64,000 nt of DNA, taken from positions 1-64,000 of the forward strand of contig JAJQFE010000069.1 in the NCBI GenBank assembly GCA_021201295.1, read 5' to 3'. The DNA is from Tannerellaceae bacterium. Its GTDB lineage: Bacteria; Bacteroidota; Bacteroidia; Bacteroidales; Tannerellaceae. Every line of letters starts with the position of its first letter. Position 1 is the stretch's first letter. Positions 45,515 through 54,694 of the stretch are shown here, in pieces. The notes beneath the pieces were generated by a model. That model was not told where the DNA came from and searched no databases. It saw only the letters and a list, made by a program, of their open reading frames with translations. The translations under genes were made by a program, and so were the position numbers.

Positions 45515-45537
45515 TCATGGACAATGATAGTACATAA

Positions 45538-46362
45538 ATGACTCAACAAGAGATTATCCGGTTAGATGTTAGACAGGTATTGAAGCAGAAAGCCCCGTCA
45601 ATAGCTCCCAGAATACCGAAATTTATTGTCAATTATCTGATCCGGACCATCCATCAGGATGAACTAAATGAGATCCTGTCCCGGTACCATGATAAAAAAG
45701 GTGTGGATTTTATGCAGGAACTGGTGAAGTACTTCGGACTGAACTTAGAATTGGTCGGCGAAGAGCATTTACCTGCGGGCGGACGGTATATTTTTGCCTC
45801 CAACCATCCGTTAGGTGGATTGGATGGGATTTGTCTTTCTGCTGTGCTGGGAAAGCATTACCTGGGAAAAATCCGGTACCTGGTCAATGACCTCTTATTA
45901 TATATCCCCAATTTACAATCTATTTTCATTCCGATCAATAAACATGGGAAGCAGGGAAAAAATGCCGCACAACGCATGGAAGAAGCCCATGCATCTGACA
46001 ACCAGATCATCACTTTTCCCGCCGGACTGTGTTCCCGTAAACAGGGTGGTAAAATAGAAGATCCGGAATGGAAAAAGTCATTTATCCGGAAAGCGGTTGA
46101 ATATAAACGGGACATCGTACCGATCTATTTTGAAGGCCGCAATTCCTCTTTTTTCTATCGCCTGGCCCACATCCGGAAAACCTTAGGGATCCAAATGAAT
46201 TATGAAATGCTGTATCTTCCGAACGAAATGTTCAGAAGTAAAGGAAAAACCTTACGTATCCATTTCGGAAAACCTATACCCTGGAAAACGTTCGACAGGA
46301 CAAGAAAAAGTACGGAATGGGCGCAATTGGTAAAAGATTTAGTTTACAAACTCAACAAATAA
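45538..46362 (+). CDS. glsA: Glycine-lipid O-acyltransferase GlsA-like
   Basis: A 274-residue PlsC-type acyltransferase. The H-x4-D-like motif is seen in FASNHPLGGLDG (about residues 85-96), where H and D are spaced five apart. Acceptor motifs follow: QIITFPAGLCSRKQ and IVPIYFEGRN. There is no signal peptide; the protein probably sits on the inner membrane face. The gene next to it, 16 bases downstream, is a GNAT-type N-acyltransferase. In Bacteroides this pair (GlsA/GlsB) makes N-acyloxyacyl-glycine lipids, so the same role is inferred. A gene for general phospholipid acylation (plsC) would be the alternative. Confidence 0.8.
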   Translation: MTQQEIIRLDVRQVLKQKAPSIAPRIPKFIVNYLIRTIHQDELNEILSRYHDKKGVDFMQELVKYFGLNLELVGEEHLPAGGRYIFASNHPLGGLDGICLSAVLGKHYLGKIRYLVNDLLLYIPNLQSIFIPINKHGKQGKNAAQRMEEAHASDNQIITFPAGLCSRKQGGKIEDPEWKKSFIRKAVEYKRDIVPIYFEGRNSSFFYRLAHIRKTLGIQMNYEMLYLPNEMFRSKGKTLRIHFGKPIPWKTFDRTRKSTEWAQLVKDLVYKLNK

Positions 46363-46378
46363 CTGTTAATCTTACTAT

Positions 46379-47347
46379 ATGCAAGATATTATTAACCCCA
46401 TAGATAAATCAGTTCTGAAAGCTGAGCTAACAAAAGAGAAACTGCTCAGAAAGACTAATAAATCCAACAACGAAATTTATATTATTACGGCACATGATTC
46501 TCCGAATGTGATGCAGGAGATCGGAAGATTACGGGAAATTGCCTTCCGCCATTATGGTGGAGGAACTGGCAAACCGGTAGACATTGATGAATTTGATACT
46601 ATGGAAAAAGCATACCGCCAGTTGATTGTGTGGGATGCGGAAGATGAGCAGATCTTAGGAGGCTATCGTTTCTTATGTGGGGCAGATGTGGAGTTTGACT
46701 CAAACGGCAAACCGATGTTAGCGACTTCCCACCTGTTTAACTTTTCCGAAACTTTCATCCGGGACTATTTACCTTATACGGTAGAGTTAGGACGGTCTTT
46801 TGTCACCCTGGAGTACCAGTCTACACGTGCAGGCAGTGTAAAAGGATTGTTTGTTCTGGATAATTTATGGGATGGATTAGGGGCCTTATCTGTGATTGAC
46901 CCTACCTTAAAATATTATTTCGGTAAGGTAACCATGTACAATACGTATAATACGAAAGCCCGGAATATGCTCCTTTATTTCCTGAACCAGCATTTTCCGG
47001 ATACAAAAAACCTGATCACTCCAATCTATCCCTTACAGACCCATACCGATCTTAAGAAAATGAAAGAACTTTTCCAGGGAGAGAACTTCAAAGAAAATTA
47101 TAAAATACTGAATACGGAGGTACGGAAATTCGGTATTAATGTTCCTCCCCTGGTCAGTGCTTATATGAGCCTGTCTCCTAAAATGAGAGTCTTTGGCACC
47201 ACTGTCAACCATGAATTCGGCAAAGTGGAAGAAACCGGCATATTGATTGCAATCAACGAGATCCTGGAAGAAAAAAAGAAACGGCACATTGAGACCTATC
47301 TGAAAGAGAAATGCCAGTCAGCCACCCTGATCCGCAAAGCGGACTGA
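46379..47347 (+). CDS. glsB: Glycine N-acyltransferase GlsB-like (GNAT, hemolysin family)
   Basis: A 322-residue protein of the GNAT N-acyltransferase family (the OlsB/hemolysin-like group). Signatures include REIAFRHYGGGTGKPVDIDEFDTM (about residues 51-74), ILGGYRFL (about 93-100), YTVELGRSFVTLEYQ (about 139-153) and GKVTMYNTYNTKARNMLLYFL. It would N-acylate glycine with a 3-hydroxy fatty acid, the first step of glycine-lipid synthesis. GlsA then adds the second acyl chain. The same pairing is known in Bacteroides thetaiotaomicron. The stop is TGA. The gene is followed by the convergent DUF3109 gene 46 bases on. Confidence 0.82.
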   Translation: MQDIINPIDKSVLKAELTKEKLLRKTNKSNNEIYIITAHDSPNVMQEIGRLREIAFRHYGGGTGKPVDIDEFDTMEKAYRQLIVWDAEDEQILGGYRFLCGADVEFDSNGKPMLATSHLFNFSETFIRDYLPYTVELGRSFVTLEYQSTRAGSVKGLFVLDNLWDGLGALSVIDPTLKYYFGKVTMYNTYNTKARNMLLYFLNQHFPDTKNLITPIYPLQTHTDLKKMKELFQGENFKENYKILNTEVRKFGINVPPLVSAYMSLSPKMRVFGTTVNHEFGKVEETGILIAINEILEEKKKRHIETYLKEKCQSATLIRKAD

Positions 47348-47393
47348 TCGGAGAGACGGCACAGGAATTAAAAAGGAGACCTCTCTCCGGAGA

Positions 47394-47987
47394 TTACATC
47401 CGGAAGGAATTTTTTTGTTGCCTGCGCCATTCTTCGGCGCACTGTTCTAATTCATTGTACCAGGCTTCTCCGAATTTACGGATCAAAGGTTCTTTTAAAA
47501 ACCGATATACGGGTACTCCTTCATTGGTTCCTAATGCTTCTGCACATTTACAGATTTTCCAGCGGTCATAATTCACGGCCCGGTAATCTCTGTACTGAGT
47601 GATACGGATAGGATATAAATGGCAGGAAACAGGTTTATAAAAAGAAACCCGTCCTTCACAATAAGCCTTTTCAATGGCACATTTACACACCCCTGCCTCG
47701 TCATAACAGGTAAACACACAGTTCTTGCCCTGCACGATAGAAGTGACAATATCCCCATCCGAATCAATATAAGCCACGCCCTGTTTCCGGATAATTTCCT
47801 GTGCTTCCGGTAACAGGTCGTCCCATATTTTCGGTAACACTTTCTGTAATTCTTCCAATTCTTCTTCTTCAAGCGGTGCTCCCGAATCTCCTTCAATACA
47901 GCAGGCACCTTTGCATTGTGATATATCACAAATAAAACAGCGTTCTATGATATCTAACCCGACTAAGGCATCATCTATTTGGATCAT
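47394..47987 (-). CDS. DUF3109 cysteine-rich protein
   Basis: A 197-residue soluble protein with about a dozen cysteines, most in the order C-x2-C-x5-C-x3-CC (residues about 17-30, ERCFICDISQCKGACC), then NCVFTCYDEAGVCKCAIEKAYCEG, SCHLYPIR and KICKCAEAL. This pattern matches DUF3109, related to the YkgJ/zinc- or iron-binding cysteine cluster proteins. The function is not known. It starts at ATG 47987 and is convergent with glsB. Confidence 0.88.
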   Translation of the reverse strand: MIQIDDALVGLDIIERCFICDISQCKGACCIEGDSGAPLEEEELEELQKVLPKIWDDLLPEAQEIIRKQGVAYIDSDGDIVTSIVQGKNCVFTCYDEAGVCKCAIEKAYCEGRVSFYKPVSCHLYPIRITQYRDYRAVNYDRWKICKCAEALGTNEGVPVYRFLKEPLIRKFGEAWYNELEQCAEEWRRQQKNSFRM

Positions 47988-48004
47988 ATAGTTGGTAGTT
48001 GATA

Positions 48005-48112
48005 GATAGTAGTTGGTAATTAGCAGGCTGGTAAGTCTGATAAAAGCAGTTGGTAATTAATAGCTCCGGGAGAATTATTTTCTCTACCCGCTACTAACTA
48101 CCAACTACTATC
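48005..48112. repeat. 14-bp inverted repeat in a GTTGGTA-rich spacer
   Basis: GATAGTAGTTGGTA (48005-48018) and TACCAACTACTATC (48099-48112) are perfect inverted arms about 80 bases apart. Further partial copies of the AGTTGGTA word occur around 47990, 48050 and 48092. The spacer thus looks like a relic of a small repetitive element. A similar word, GGTAGTTGGTAG, occurs at about 4285-4296. Confidence 0.6.
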
Positions 48113-48118
48113 TACCAG

Positions 48119-48138
48119 AAATTGGCAACCGCCAATTT
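48119..48138 (-). terminator. gpmI terminator hairpin
   Basis: AAATTGGC (48119-48126) and GCCAATTT (48131-48138) are perfect 8-bp arms around a 4-nt loop. The hairpin starts directly after the gpmI stop codon on the minus strand and ends in T3 only, so it is weak. Confidence 0.6.
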
Positions 48139-49662
48139 TTATTTAATCAATGATTTTCCGGTCATTTCAGCAGGCTGAGGTAATCCCAGGATCTGTAGTA
48201 CAGAAGGGGCTACATCTGCCAGAATACCATCCTCCACTTTGGCCTCTTTGTTTTCTGTTACATACACAAAAGGAACCGGATTCAATGAGTGAGCCGTGTT
48301 GGGTGAACCATCTTCATTCAGTGCATTATCTGCATTTCCGTGGTCTGCGATAATAATCGCTTCATATCCGTTGGCTTTGGCAGCTTCTACGGTGTCCCGT
48401 AAACATTCGTCTACTGCAACCACCGCTTTTTCAATCGCTTCATACACTCCTGTGTGTCCTACCATATCACCGTTTGCATAGTTACACACGATAAAGTCAT
48501 ATTTATTTTCGTTGATTGCACCCACGAGTTTATCTTTCACTTCATAGGCACTCATTTCCGGTTTCAGGTCGTAAGTAGCCACTTTAGGTGACGGAACCAG
48601 AATCCGCTCCTCTCCATCAAAGGGTGTTTCACGTCCACCGTTGAAGAAGAAGGTTACGTGTGCATACTTTTCAGTTTCTGCAATATGTAACTGTTGCTTA
48701 CTGGACTCAGCCAGGTATTCACCTAATGTGTTGGTTACATTATCTTTATCAAACAGGATGTTTACGCCTGTAAAGCTGGCATCATAAGGAGTCATACAGT
48801 AGAACTGCAATCCCGGGATCGTTTGCATACCGGCTTCCGGCATATCCTGCTGAGTCAGCACCATAGTTAGTTCTTTGGCGCGGTCATTCCGGTAGTTAAA
48901 GAAGATCACCACATCCCCTTCTTCGATCACTGCTACCGGCTGGCCGTTTGCTACATGGACAATAGGACGGATAAATTCATCAGTCACTCCTTCAGCATAG
49001 GATTCTTCCATGGCCTGAACCATATTTTCCGAAGGTTTTCCCACTCCGTTCACTAACAGGTCATATGCTTCTTTGACACGCTCCCAGCGTTTGTCACGGT
49101 CCATAGCATAATAACGGCCGATAATAGAAGCGATCTTACCTCCTGTGGTCTGCAGGTGATTTTCCAATTGTTCTATAAAGCCTTTTCCACTTTTCGGGTC
49201 GGTGTCGCGGCCATCCATAAAGCAGTGGACATAGGATTTAGAAATTCCGTATTCATTCGCGATATCTGTTAATTTCATCAGGTGTTCCAGCGAACTATGT
49301 ACTCCTCCGTCAGAAACCAGGCCTAAAAAATGGATCTGTTTATTATTTTCTTTTGCATAACCATAAGCTTTTTTGATTTCTGGGTTATCTAAGATCGTAT
49401 TGTCCCGACAGGCAATATTGATCTTTACCAGGTCCTGATAAACGACACGTCCGGCACCAATATTCAGGTGACCTACCTCTGAGTTCCCCATCTGTCCATC
49501 TGGCAAACCTACGTTTTCTCCTGAAGCCTGCAACTGGGAGTTGGGATAGGTTTTAATTAATTCATCCCAATAAGGAGTTGGTGTGTTATATATCACATCA
49601 TTTTTGCCTTTACTTCCGATACCCCATCCGTCGCAAATAATTAACAACGCTTTTTTGCTCAT
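48139..49662 (-). CDS. gpmI: 2,3-bisphosphoglycerate-independent phosphoglycerate mutase
   Basis: GpmI interconverts 3- and 2-phosphoglycerate in glycolysis and needs Mn2+. The 507-residue protein has the alkaline-phosphatase-fold metal site ICDGWGIG (D11) and the catalytic Ser in [15 protein letters not shown] (S61). Further motifs are [14 protein letters not shown] (about 125-138), [26 protein letters not shown] and the C-terminal metal ligands in ADHGNAD and GHTGVYEA. Length is normal. It is transcribed alone and divergently from the YgjP-like gene. Confidence 0.98.
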   Translation of the reverse strand: MSKKALLIICDGWGIGSKGKNDVIYNTPTPYWDELIKTYPNSQLQASGENVGLPDGQMGNSEVGHLNIGAGRVVYQDLVKINIACRDNTILDNPEIKKAYGYAKENNKQIHFLGLVSDGGVHSSLEHLMKLTDIANEYGISKSYVHCFMDGRDTDPKSGKGFIEQLENHLQTTGGKIASIIGRYYAMDRDKRWERVKEAYDLLVNGVGKPSENMVQAMEESYAEGVTDEFIRPIVHVANGQPVAVIEEGDVVIFFNYRNDRAKELTMVLTQQDMPEAGMQTIPGLQFYCMTPYDASFTGVNILFDKDNVTNTLGEYLAESSKQQLHIAETEKYAHVTFFFNGGRETPFDGEERILVPSPKVATYDLKPEMSAYEVKDKLVGAINENKYDFIVCNYANGDMVGHTGVYEAIEKAVVAVDECLRDTVEAAKANGYEAIIIADHGNADNALNEDGSPNTAHSLNPVPFVYVTENKEAKVEDGILADVAPSVLQILGLPQPAEMTGKSLIK

Positions 49663-49707
49663 GATTCCATATTTATATAGTTAGTACTTGTTTCTTCCAA
49701 TCCGGTG

Positions 49708-49715
49708 CAAAGATA
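49708..49715 (-). promoter_or_regulatory. gpmI promoter -7 element
   Basis: On the minus strand this reads TATCTTTG, an exact TAnnTTTG box, 46 bases before the gpmI ATG. The -33 element is not clear. Confidence 0.55.
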
Positions 49716-49733
49716 ACTAATTCTACTGTATTA

Positions 49734-49760
49734 TTTGTTAGCTGCAAAGTATTACTTTTG
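49734..49760 (+). promoter_or_regulatory. Promoter of the YgjP-like gene, near-leaderless
   Basis: TTTG (49734-49737) and TACTTTTG (49753-49760) resemble -33 and -7 elements with a 15-nt spacer, shorter than usual. The start codon follows only 8 bases after the -7 box, so the mRNA would have almost no leader. Confidence 0.5.
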
Positions 49761-49768
49761 TAAACCAA

Positions 49769-50470
49769 ATGGAAAAGAAGTTACAGAATAGCCAATTAGG
49801 AACCATCTTAATCCGGACCAGCGCCCATGCCAGACACTATAACCTGCGGGTAAAAGAGGGTATGGTTATTGCCACCATGCCGGAACATGGGGATGAACAG
49901 AAATTACGTTCTTTTATTCAGAAAAAACGTCCGCAACTTCTCCGCTTCCTTTCCAGGGAAACACCGGTAACCCGGCTGTTAAATGAACAGACAGATCTCC
50001 AGGCCACTACATTTAAACTGCATATTTTCTGTTCTGACCGGAGCAATTATTATATGAAATTAGAAAAAGGGATGCTTCATATTGCCTGTCCGCAACAGAC
50101 CCGGTTTAATGATGAAAAAGTACAGGCAACTCTCCGGGGTCTTCTCGAACGAGCCCTGCGGCATGAAGCCAAAAGAGTACTGCCTGTCAGATTAAAAGCC
50201 CTTGCAGAACAGTATCATTTCAGCTATTCCACAGTAAAGATCAATAACAGCAAGACCCGTTGGGGAAGTTGCAGCGGGGGAAAAAATATCAACTTATCTT
50301 TATCTCTTATGCTGTTGCCTCCTCACCTGGTTGACTATGTGTTACTGCATGAATTGTGCCATACCCTGAAGATGAATCACAGTGAACGCTTCTGGTCACT
50401 GATGGATCAGGTGACAGCGAAGAAAGCAAAAGTTTTAAGAAAAGAATTGAAACGCTATTCCACTTTATAG
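49769..50470 (+). CDS. YgjP-like M48-family metallopeptidase
   Basis: A 233-residue soluble protein of the YgjP/DUF45 family. The zinc motif is HELCHTLKMNHSERFW (about residues 193-208), the HExxH core with the third ligand in N-H-S-x-x-F-W. Upstream are the family motifs KINNSKTRWGSCSGGKNINLSLSLMLLP (about 163-190). The N-terminal half (about 1-100) is a beta-rich domain of variable sequence. Members are called metal-dependent hydrolases or peptidases; the substrate is not known. The stop is TAG. Confidence 0.9.
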   Translation: MEKKLQNSQLGTILIRTSAHARHYNLRVKEGMVIATMPEHGDEQKLRSFIQKKRPQLLRFLSRETPVTRLLNEQTDLQATTFKLHIFCSDRSNYYMKLEKGMLHIACPQQTRFNDEKVQATLRGLLERALRHEAKRVLPVRLKALAEQYHFSYSTVKINNSKTRWGSCSGGKNINLSLSLMLLPPHLVDYVLLHELCHTLKMNHSERFWSLMDQVTAKKAKVLRKELKRYSTL

Positions 50471-50674
50471 CACCCGGACAGTATTCTTTTTATTATCAAC
50501 CCCATACGTTTGCAAACAGGCTGAAATCCAACCCGGAACGAGGGAAAAAGAGCCGGAAAAGTCTTAACATTTCAGACATAAACTTTTTATGTTGGCATAC
50601 GGTTTATTAGTTGTACGAATACGTTTTTCAGCCGGAGTTACTTTAGAAATCAAAATCTTAATATTATACTTTTT

Positions 50675-52084
50675 ATGGAATATCGTTTAGAAAAAGATAC
50701 TATGGGAGAAGTGAAGGTTCCTGTGGATGCCTACTACGGAGCGCAGACACAAAGGAGCATCAACAATTTTAAAATCGCACAGGATATTAACCGCATTCCC
50801 AAAGAGGTGATTCATGCATTCGGATACCTGAAAAAAGCGGCTGCCCAGGTCAATAAAGAAGCAGGGATCCTATCACCGGAAAAATGTGAGCTGATTGAAA
50901 AGGTGTGTGATGAGATCATTGCCGGGAAACTGGATGATTCTTTTCCCCTGGTCGTATGGCAAACGGGGAGTGGTACACAAACCAATATGAATGTCAATGA
51001 AGTGATTGCCAACCGGGCCCAGGTGCTGGCCGGAGGTAAACTGACAGACAAAGAAAAGATTCTTCAACCGAATGATGATGTCAATAAATCCCAATCTTCA
51101 AACGATACTTTCCCAACAGCCATGCATATCGCAGCTTATAAAGTGCTGTCGGAAACCACCATCCCCGGTATTCTAAGATTACGGAACACCCTTGCTCAAA
51201 AAAGCCTGGCTTTCATGCCCATCGTTAAGATCGGCCGTACTCACCTGATGGATGCAACTCCACTGACTCTTGGGCAGGAATTCAGTGGCTATATGGCACA
51301 GATCCAATATGGGCTACGTGCCGTACAAAATTCTCTGAACCGGCTGGCTGAACTGGCATTAGGGGCCACGGCGGTCGGCACCGGGATCAATACACCGGAT
51401 AACTTCGCTAAAAATGTAGCCAAAAAAATAGCGGAGTTGACCGAGTTCCCGTTTGTTACTGCTCCCAATAAATTTGAGGCGTTAGCGTCTAATGATGCTT
51501 TAGTGGAAGCACATGGCACTTTAAAAGGAGTGGCAGTAAGCCTGATGAAAGTAGCCAATGATATCCGCCTGCTGGGCTCCGGGCCTCGTGCCGGGATTGG
51601 TGAGATCCATCTACCGGAAAATGAACCGGGTTCTTCTATTATGCCAGGCAAGGTAAACCCCACTCAATGTGAGGCCATGACTATGATCTCCGCACAGGTG
51701 ATGGGCAATGATGTAGCCATATCGGTAGGAGGTTCTAACGGACATTTTGAACTGAATGTCTTCAAACCGATGATTATTGCTAATTTCCTTCAAAGTGCCC
51801 GTATCATAGAGGAGGGCTGTGACAGTTTCAACGAACATTGTGTAAGCGGGATCGTTCCCGTAAAAGAGACTATCCGGAAACATCTGGATGACTCGCTGAT
51901 GTTAGTAACAGCGTTAAACCCGAAAATCGGTTATTATAAAGCTGCGACCATCGCTCAACGTGCTTATAAAGAAAATAAAACATTAAAAGAGGCGGCCATA
52001 GAAACAGGTTTTGTTACTGCCGAAGAATTTGATGCCTGGGTGGTACCTTCTAAAATGGTAGGAAAAATAGATGGAAAGAAATAG
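50675..52084 (+). CDS. fumC: Fumarate hydratase, class II
   Basis: FumC interconverts fumarate and malate and does not need an iron-sulfur cluster. The 469-residue protein of the aspartase/fumarase superfamily shows [20 protein letters not shown] (about 95-114), [20 protein letters not shown] with the active-site His (about 188-207), and the signature loop [27 protein letters not shown] follows. The combination [12 protein letters not shown] and NPTQCEAM favours fumarase over aspartase, which would have GAGTS(T)NMNANEV. A 200-base spacer lies upstream. The stop is TAG. Confidence 0.92.
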   Translation: MEYRLEKDTMGEVKVPVDAYYGAQTQRSINNFKIAQDINRIPKEVIHAFGYLKKAAAQVNKEAGILSPEKCELIEKVCDEIIAGKLDDSFPLVVWQTGSGTQTNMNVNEVIANRAQVLAGGKLTDKEKILQPNDDVNKSQSSNDTFPTAMHIAAYKVLSETTIPGILRLRNTLAQKSLAFMPIVKIGRTHLMDATPLTLGQEFSGYMAQIQYGLRAVQNSLNRLAELALGATAVGTGINTPDNFAKNVAKKIAELTEFPFVTAPNKFEALASNDALVEAHGTLKGVAVSLMKVANDIRLLGSGPRAGIGEIHLPENEPGSSIMPGKVNPTQCEAMTMISAQVMGNDVAISVGGSNGHFELNVFKPMIIANFLQSARIIEEGCDSFNEHCVSGIVPVKETIRKHLDDSLMLVTALNPKIGYYKAATIAQRAYKENKTLKEAAIETGFVTAEEFDAWVVPSKMVGKIDGKK

Positions 52085-52118
52085 TGATCCGGGTAGTAAT
52101 TAACGAATATATGGAGAA

Positions 52119-54692
52119 ATGTTTCATTCAAAAATAAAACCGAAACTACACTTTTTCTTTGCGTTCGTTCTCTTCCTGTCCTGGATGGCAGGAGAGACGG
52201 CCGCGCAGAATCAGATTGTGCCTGTACGTACGGTGAGTGACAGCACAGTATACAAAGCGATTTATCCGGCTGACATGAGAAATAAAAGCAGGCTCTACAA
52301 CTGGTTGTGGGGAAAACATTACCGGGTGTTATATACGACACCCATTGCTGTACCGGCTACGACTCTTGAATCTTTAGCAGGGGGTGTTAAAGTGGTCAGA
52401 CAGGCCGATAAGTTTCATGGGTTATATCTGGAAGATAAACAGGATAATCTGTATATGCTGAAACCATTAGGTGGATCCACGACCTTTCTGGAATCGGATT
52501 TCTTTCAGGAAATGTACACTAAAAGCAGTTTCCGGGGAACCTATCTGGATAAATTTATTGGAGACTCATATACGATTATTAATCCTTATACTTTTATTTC
52601 TGCAGATCTTCTGGCAGAGTCTGCCGGATTACATGCGAATCACTCCCGTATATTCTGCCTGCCTGAAAACAGTACACCGGATACTATCGCAACAGGCAGC
52701 AGTATTAATGATAAATTAATAGTAGTAATAGATGTACCCAACCTGAACAACCAGGAAAATCTCCTGACCACCCAGGAAATGATAGAGATGCTACAGAAGG
52801 ATAAATCCTATATAGTGGATCAGGAACTCTATATCCGGGAACGGATTTTTGATATATTGATCGGGGATTGGAATAAAATACCGGAAAACTGGAACTGGTT
52901 GGCTAAACAAGAGAATGACAGTATTATTTTTACTCCTTTAGTGATAGACAGAAGCCATGCTTTCACCAAAGTAGATGGAGTCATGTTTAAACAACTATTG
53001 AATGTGCTCACACTTGGTTTTATTTTTGATTATAACAGCCAGATCAAAAAGATCAAAAAATTCAATAAACTGGGCTATGCATTGGATGAAGCCATCACGG
53101 CCCAAAGTACGGAAGCCATCTGGATCGAACAGGCTAATTATCTGAAAGCTGTCATCACAGACCAGGATATTGAAAATGCATTCAATGCCTTGCTGAAAGA
53201 GATTCAGGGGAAAAGTATAGAGAAGATCAAGCATACCCTGAAAAAACGTAGGGGCATGCTGGACAAAATAGCGATCAGATATTATGAGGAATTACAAAAA
53301 ACACCGATAGTGACCGGGACGATGAAGGATGACCGGATCATTATCTCTCATCTTCCTTCTGACAGTGTAGAGATCAGCATTTATAACCCGGGGGAACAGT
53401 CACCTGTTTTTGAAAAAAGATATGGTGAAACAGCAGGCAATGAATTATGGGTGTATGGACTGGACGGAAATGATGAATTTATTGTTAAAGGGAAATCTTC
53501 CGGAAAAACCAAACCGGTTTATCTGATAGGAGGAAAAGGGGATAATAGGTATCAGATTGAAACGGGAAAAAAGGTCAGGGTCTATGGTTATCCTTCGAAA
53601 AAGGAGGCTACGGATTCAATTACCCAGGCAAAAGTGATCCTGACTGATACCGAGTCCCAACTGGCTTATGATTATAATAAAACCAAATACCATCAGACCT
53701 CTTTTACTCCCTGGGAATATTATGATTCCGATCTGGGAATTAATCTGGGAATGTTTTATACATATACCCAATATGGTTTCAAGCGTAGTCCTTTTACTTA
53801 CCAGCACCGTATCGGATACAGTTATCTGAGAGGGTTTATGTACAGAGGGATCTTTCCCCGGTATGATGCACGTAAAAGTATCCATCTGGATATTGATTTC
53901 GGATTTCCTAAAAACAATTATAACTTCTTTGGTTTCGGAAACGATACCGATGGCTATAAAGATGAAAAAAGGAGCTATAACCGGAATAATATCCAGGAAT
54001 TAGATATTATTTCTTCTTACCAGGTAGAGTTGGATAATAGGAATAAACTTATTTTTAAAACCTCTTTTGAACTTTTTAAAGTCCGGCATTCGGGCGATAA
54101 GTTTATCAACCAGATCTATGAGGATGAGGACCGAATCTTTAAAACTAATTATTTTTCAGAAGTGGCGGTTACCTACCAGTTCAAAAAAGACAAACCTTCT
54201 TTTGTGTCCCACCTGGAACTGGATGTGACCGGAGGATGGAAATTTAACTGAAAAGATTTAGGAAGGAATTTTCCTTATACGGAAGTCCAGGCGGAACTGG
54301 ATCTTGCTTTTTCCAAACGATTTACCTGGACTACATTGGTAAAAGGCAAAGTGTTGTTTACGGATAAATATGAATTTTATCAGGCTGCTACCACAGAACT
54401 ACGAGGATTCAGAAGTAACCGCTTTCTCGGAAAACAGTCTTTTTATCAATCTTCGGATTTAAGAATGGATATGGGAAACCTGTGGAATCCTTTCATACCA
54501 ACTAAATATGGTTTGTTTGTAGGGGCAGACTATGGCCGGGTCTGGTATCCGGGAGAAGACTCCCATAAATGGCACTCGTCGTATGGAGGAGGAATATGGC
54601 TGATATTTATCAATAAAATTATCACCAAATATTCCTTATTCGGTTCTTCGGATACCGTCCGGTTTATGTTTGAATTAGGGTTTGGGTTCTGA
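52119..54692 (+). pseudogene. Outer-membrane beta-barrel protein with kinase-like N-terminal module, broken by TGA
   Basis: A frame of 858 codons is interrupted by one TGA at 54249-54251 (codon 711), where GGWKFN would continue as Trp-KDLGRNF; the same frame then runs to TGA 54690-54692. A signal peptide is at residues about 1-29. Residues 50-400 resemble the module found after metallophosphatase domains in many Bacteroidota proteins (GDWNKIPENWNWLAK, near 247, and PLVIDRSHAF, near 270). In homologues these positions read GDWDRH and RDRDQAF; here the first Asp-Arg is changed, so any kinase-like activity is doubtful. From about 530 on, alternating aromatic strands suggest a BamA/TamA-like barrel. 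The last residues FELGFGF fit a C-terminal beta signal. Its stop lies 2 bases from the convergent sprA stop. Confidence 0.78.
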
Positions 54693-54694
54693 TA

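Larger units (their letters stand above)
44857..45537. other. Divergent intergenic region between dcw and gls operons
   Basis: This 681-base stretch, the longest non-coding one in the window, holds the four-unit palindrome array (45209-45292) and the glsA promoter. A short inverted repeat, TTTCCTG and CAGGAAA, lies near 45090-45116. I searched both strands for an mraZ-like frame and found none. No exact TAnnTTTG box is seen for the dcw operon; TAGCCTTTG on the minus strand near 45126-45136 has one extra base. I see no RNA gene. Confidence 0.65.

Noticed and set aside
21199..54251. Genome-wide reassignment of TGA to Trp
   Set aside because: TGA ends six other genes here. At ftsW it overlaps the murG start, and readthrough would add about 80 residues of murG out-of-frame sequence. 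TGG is used normally throughout.
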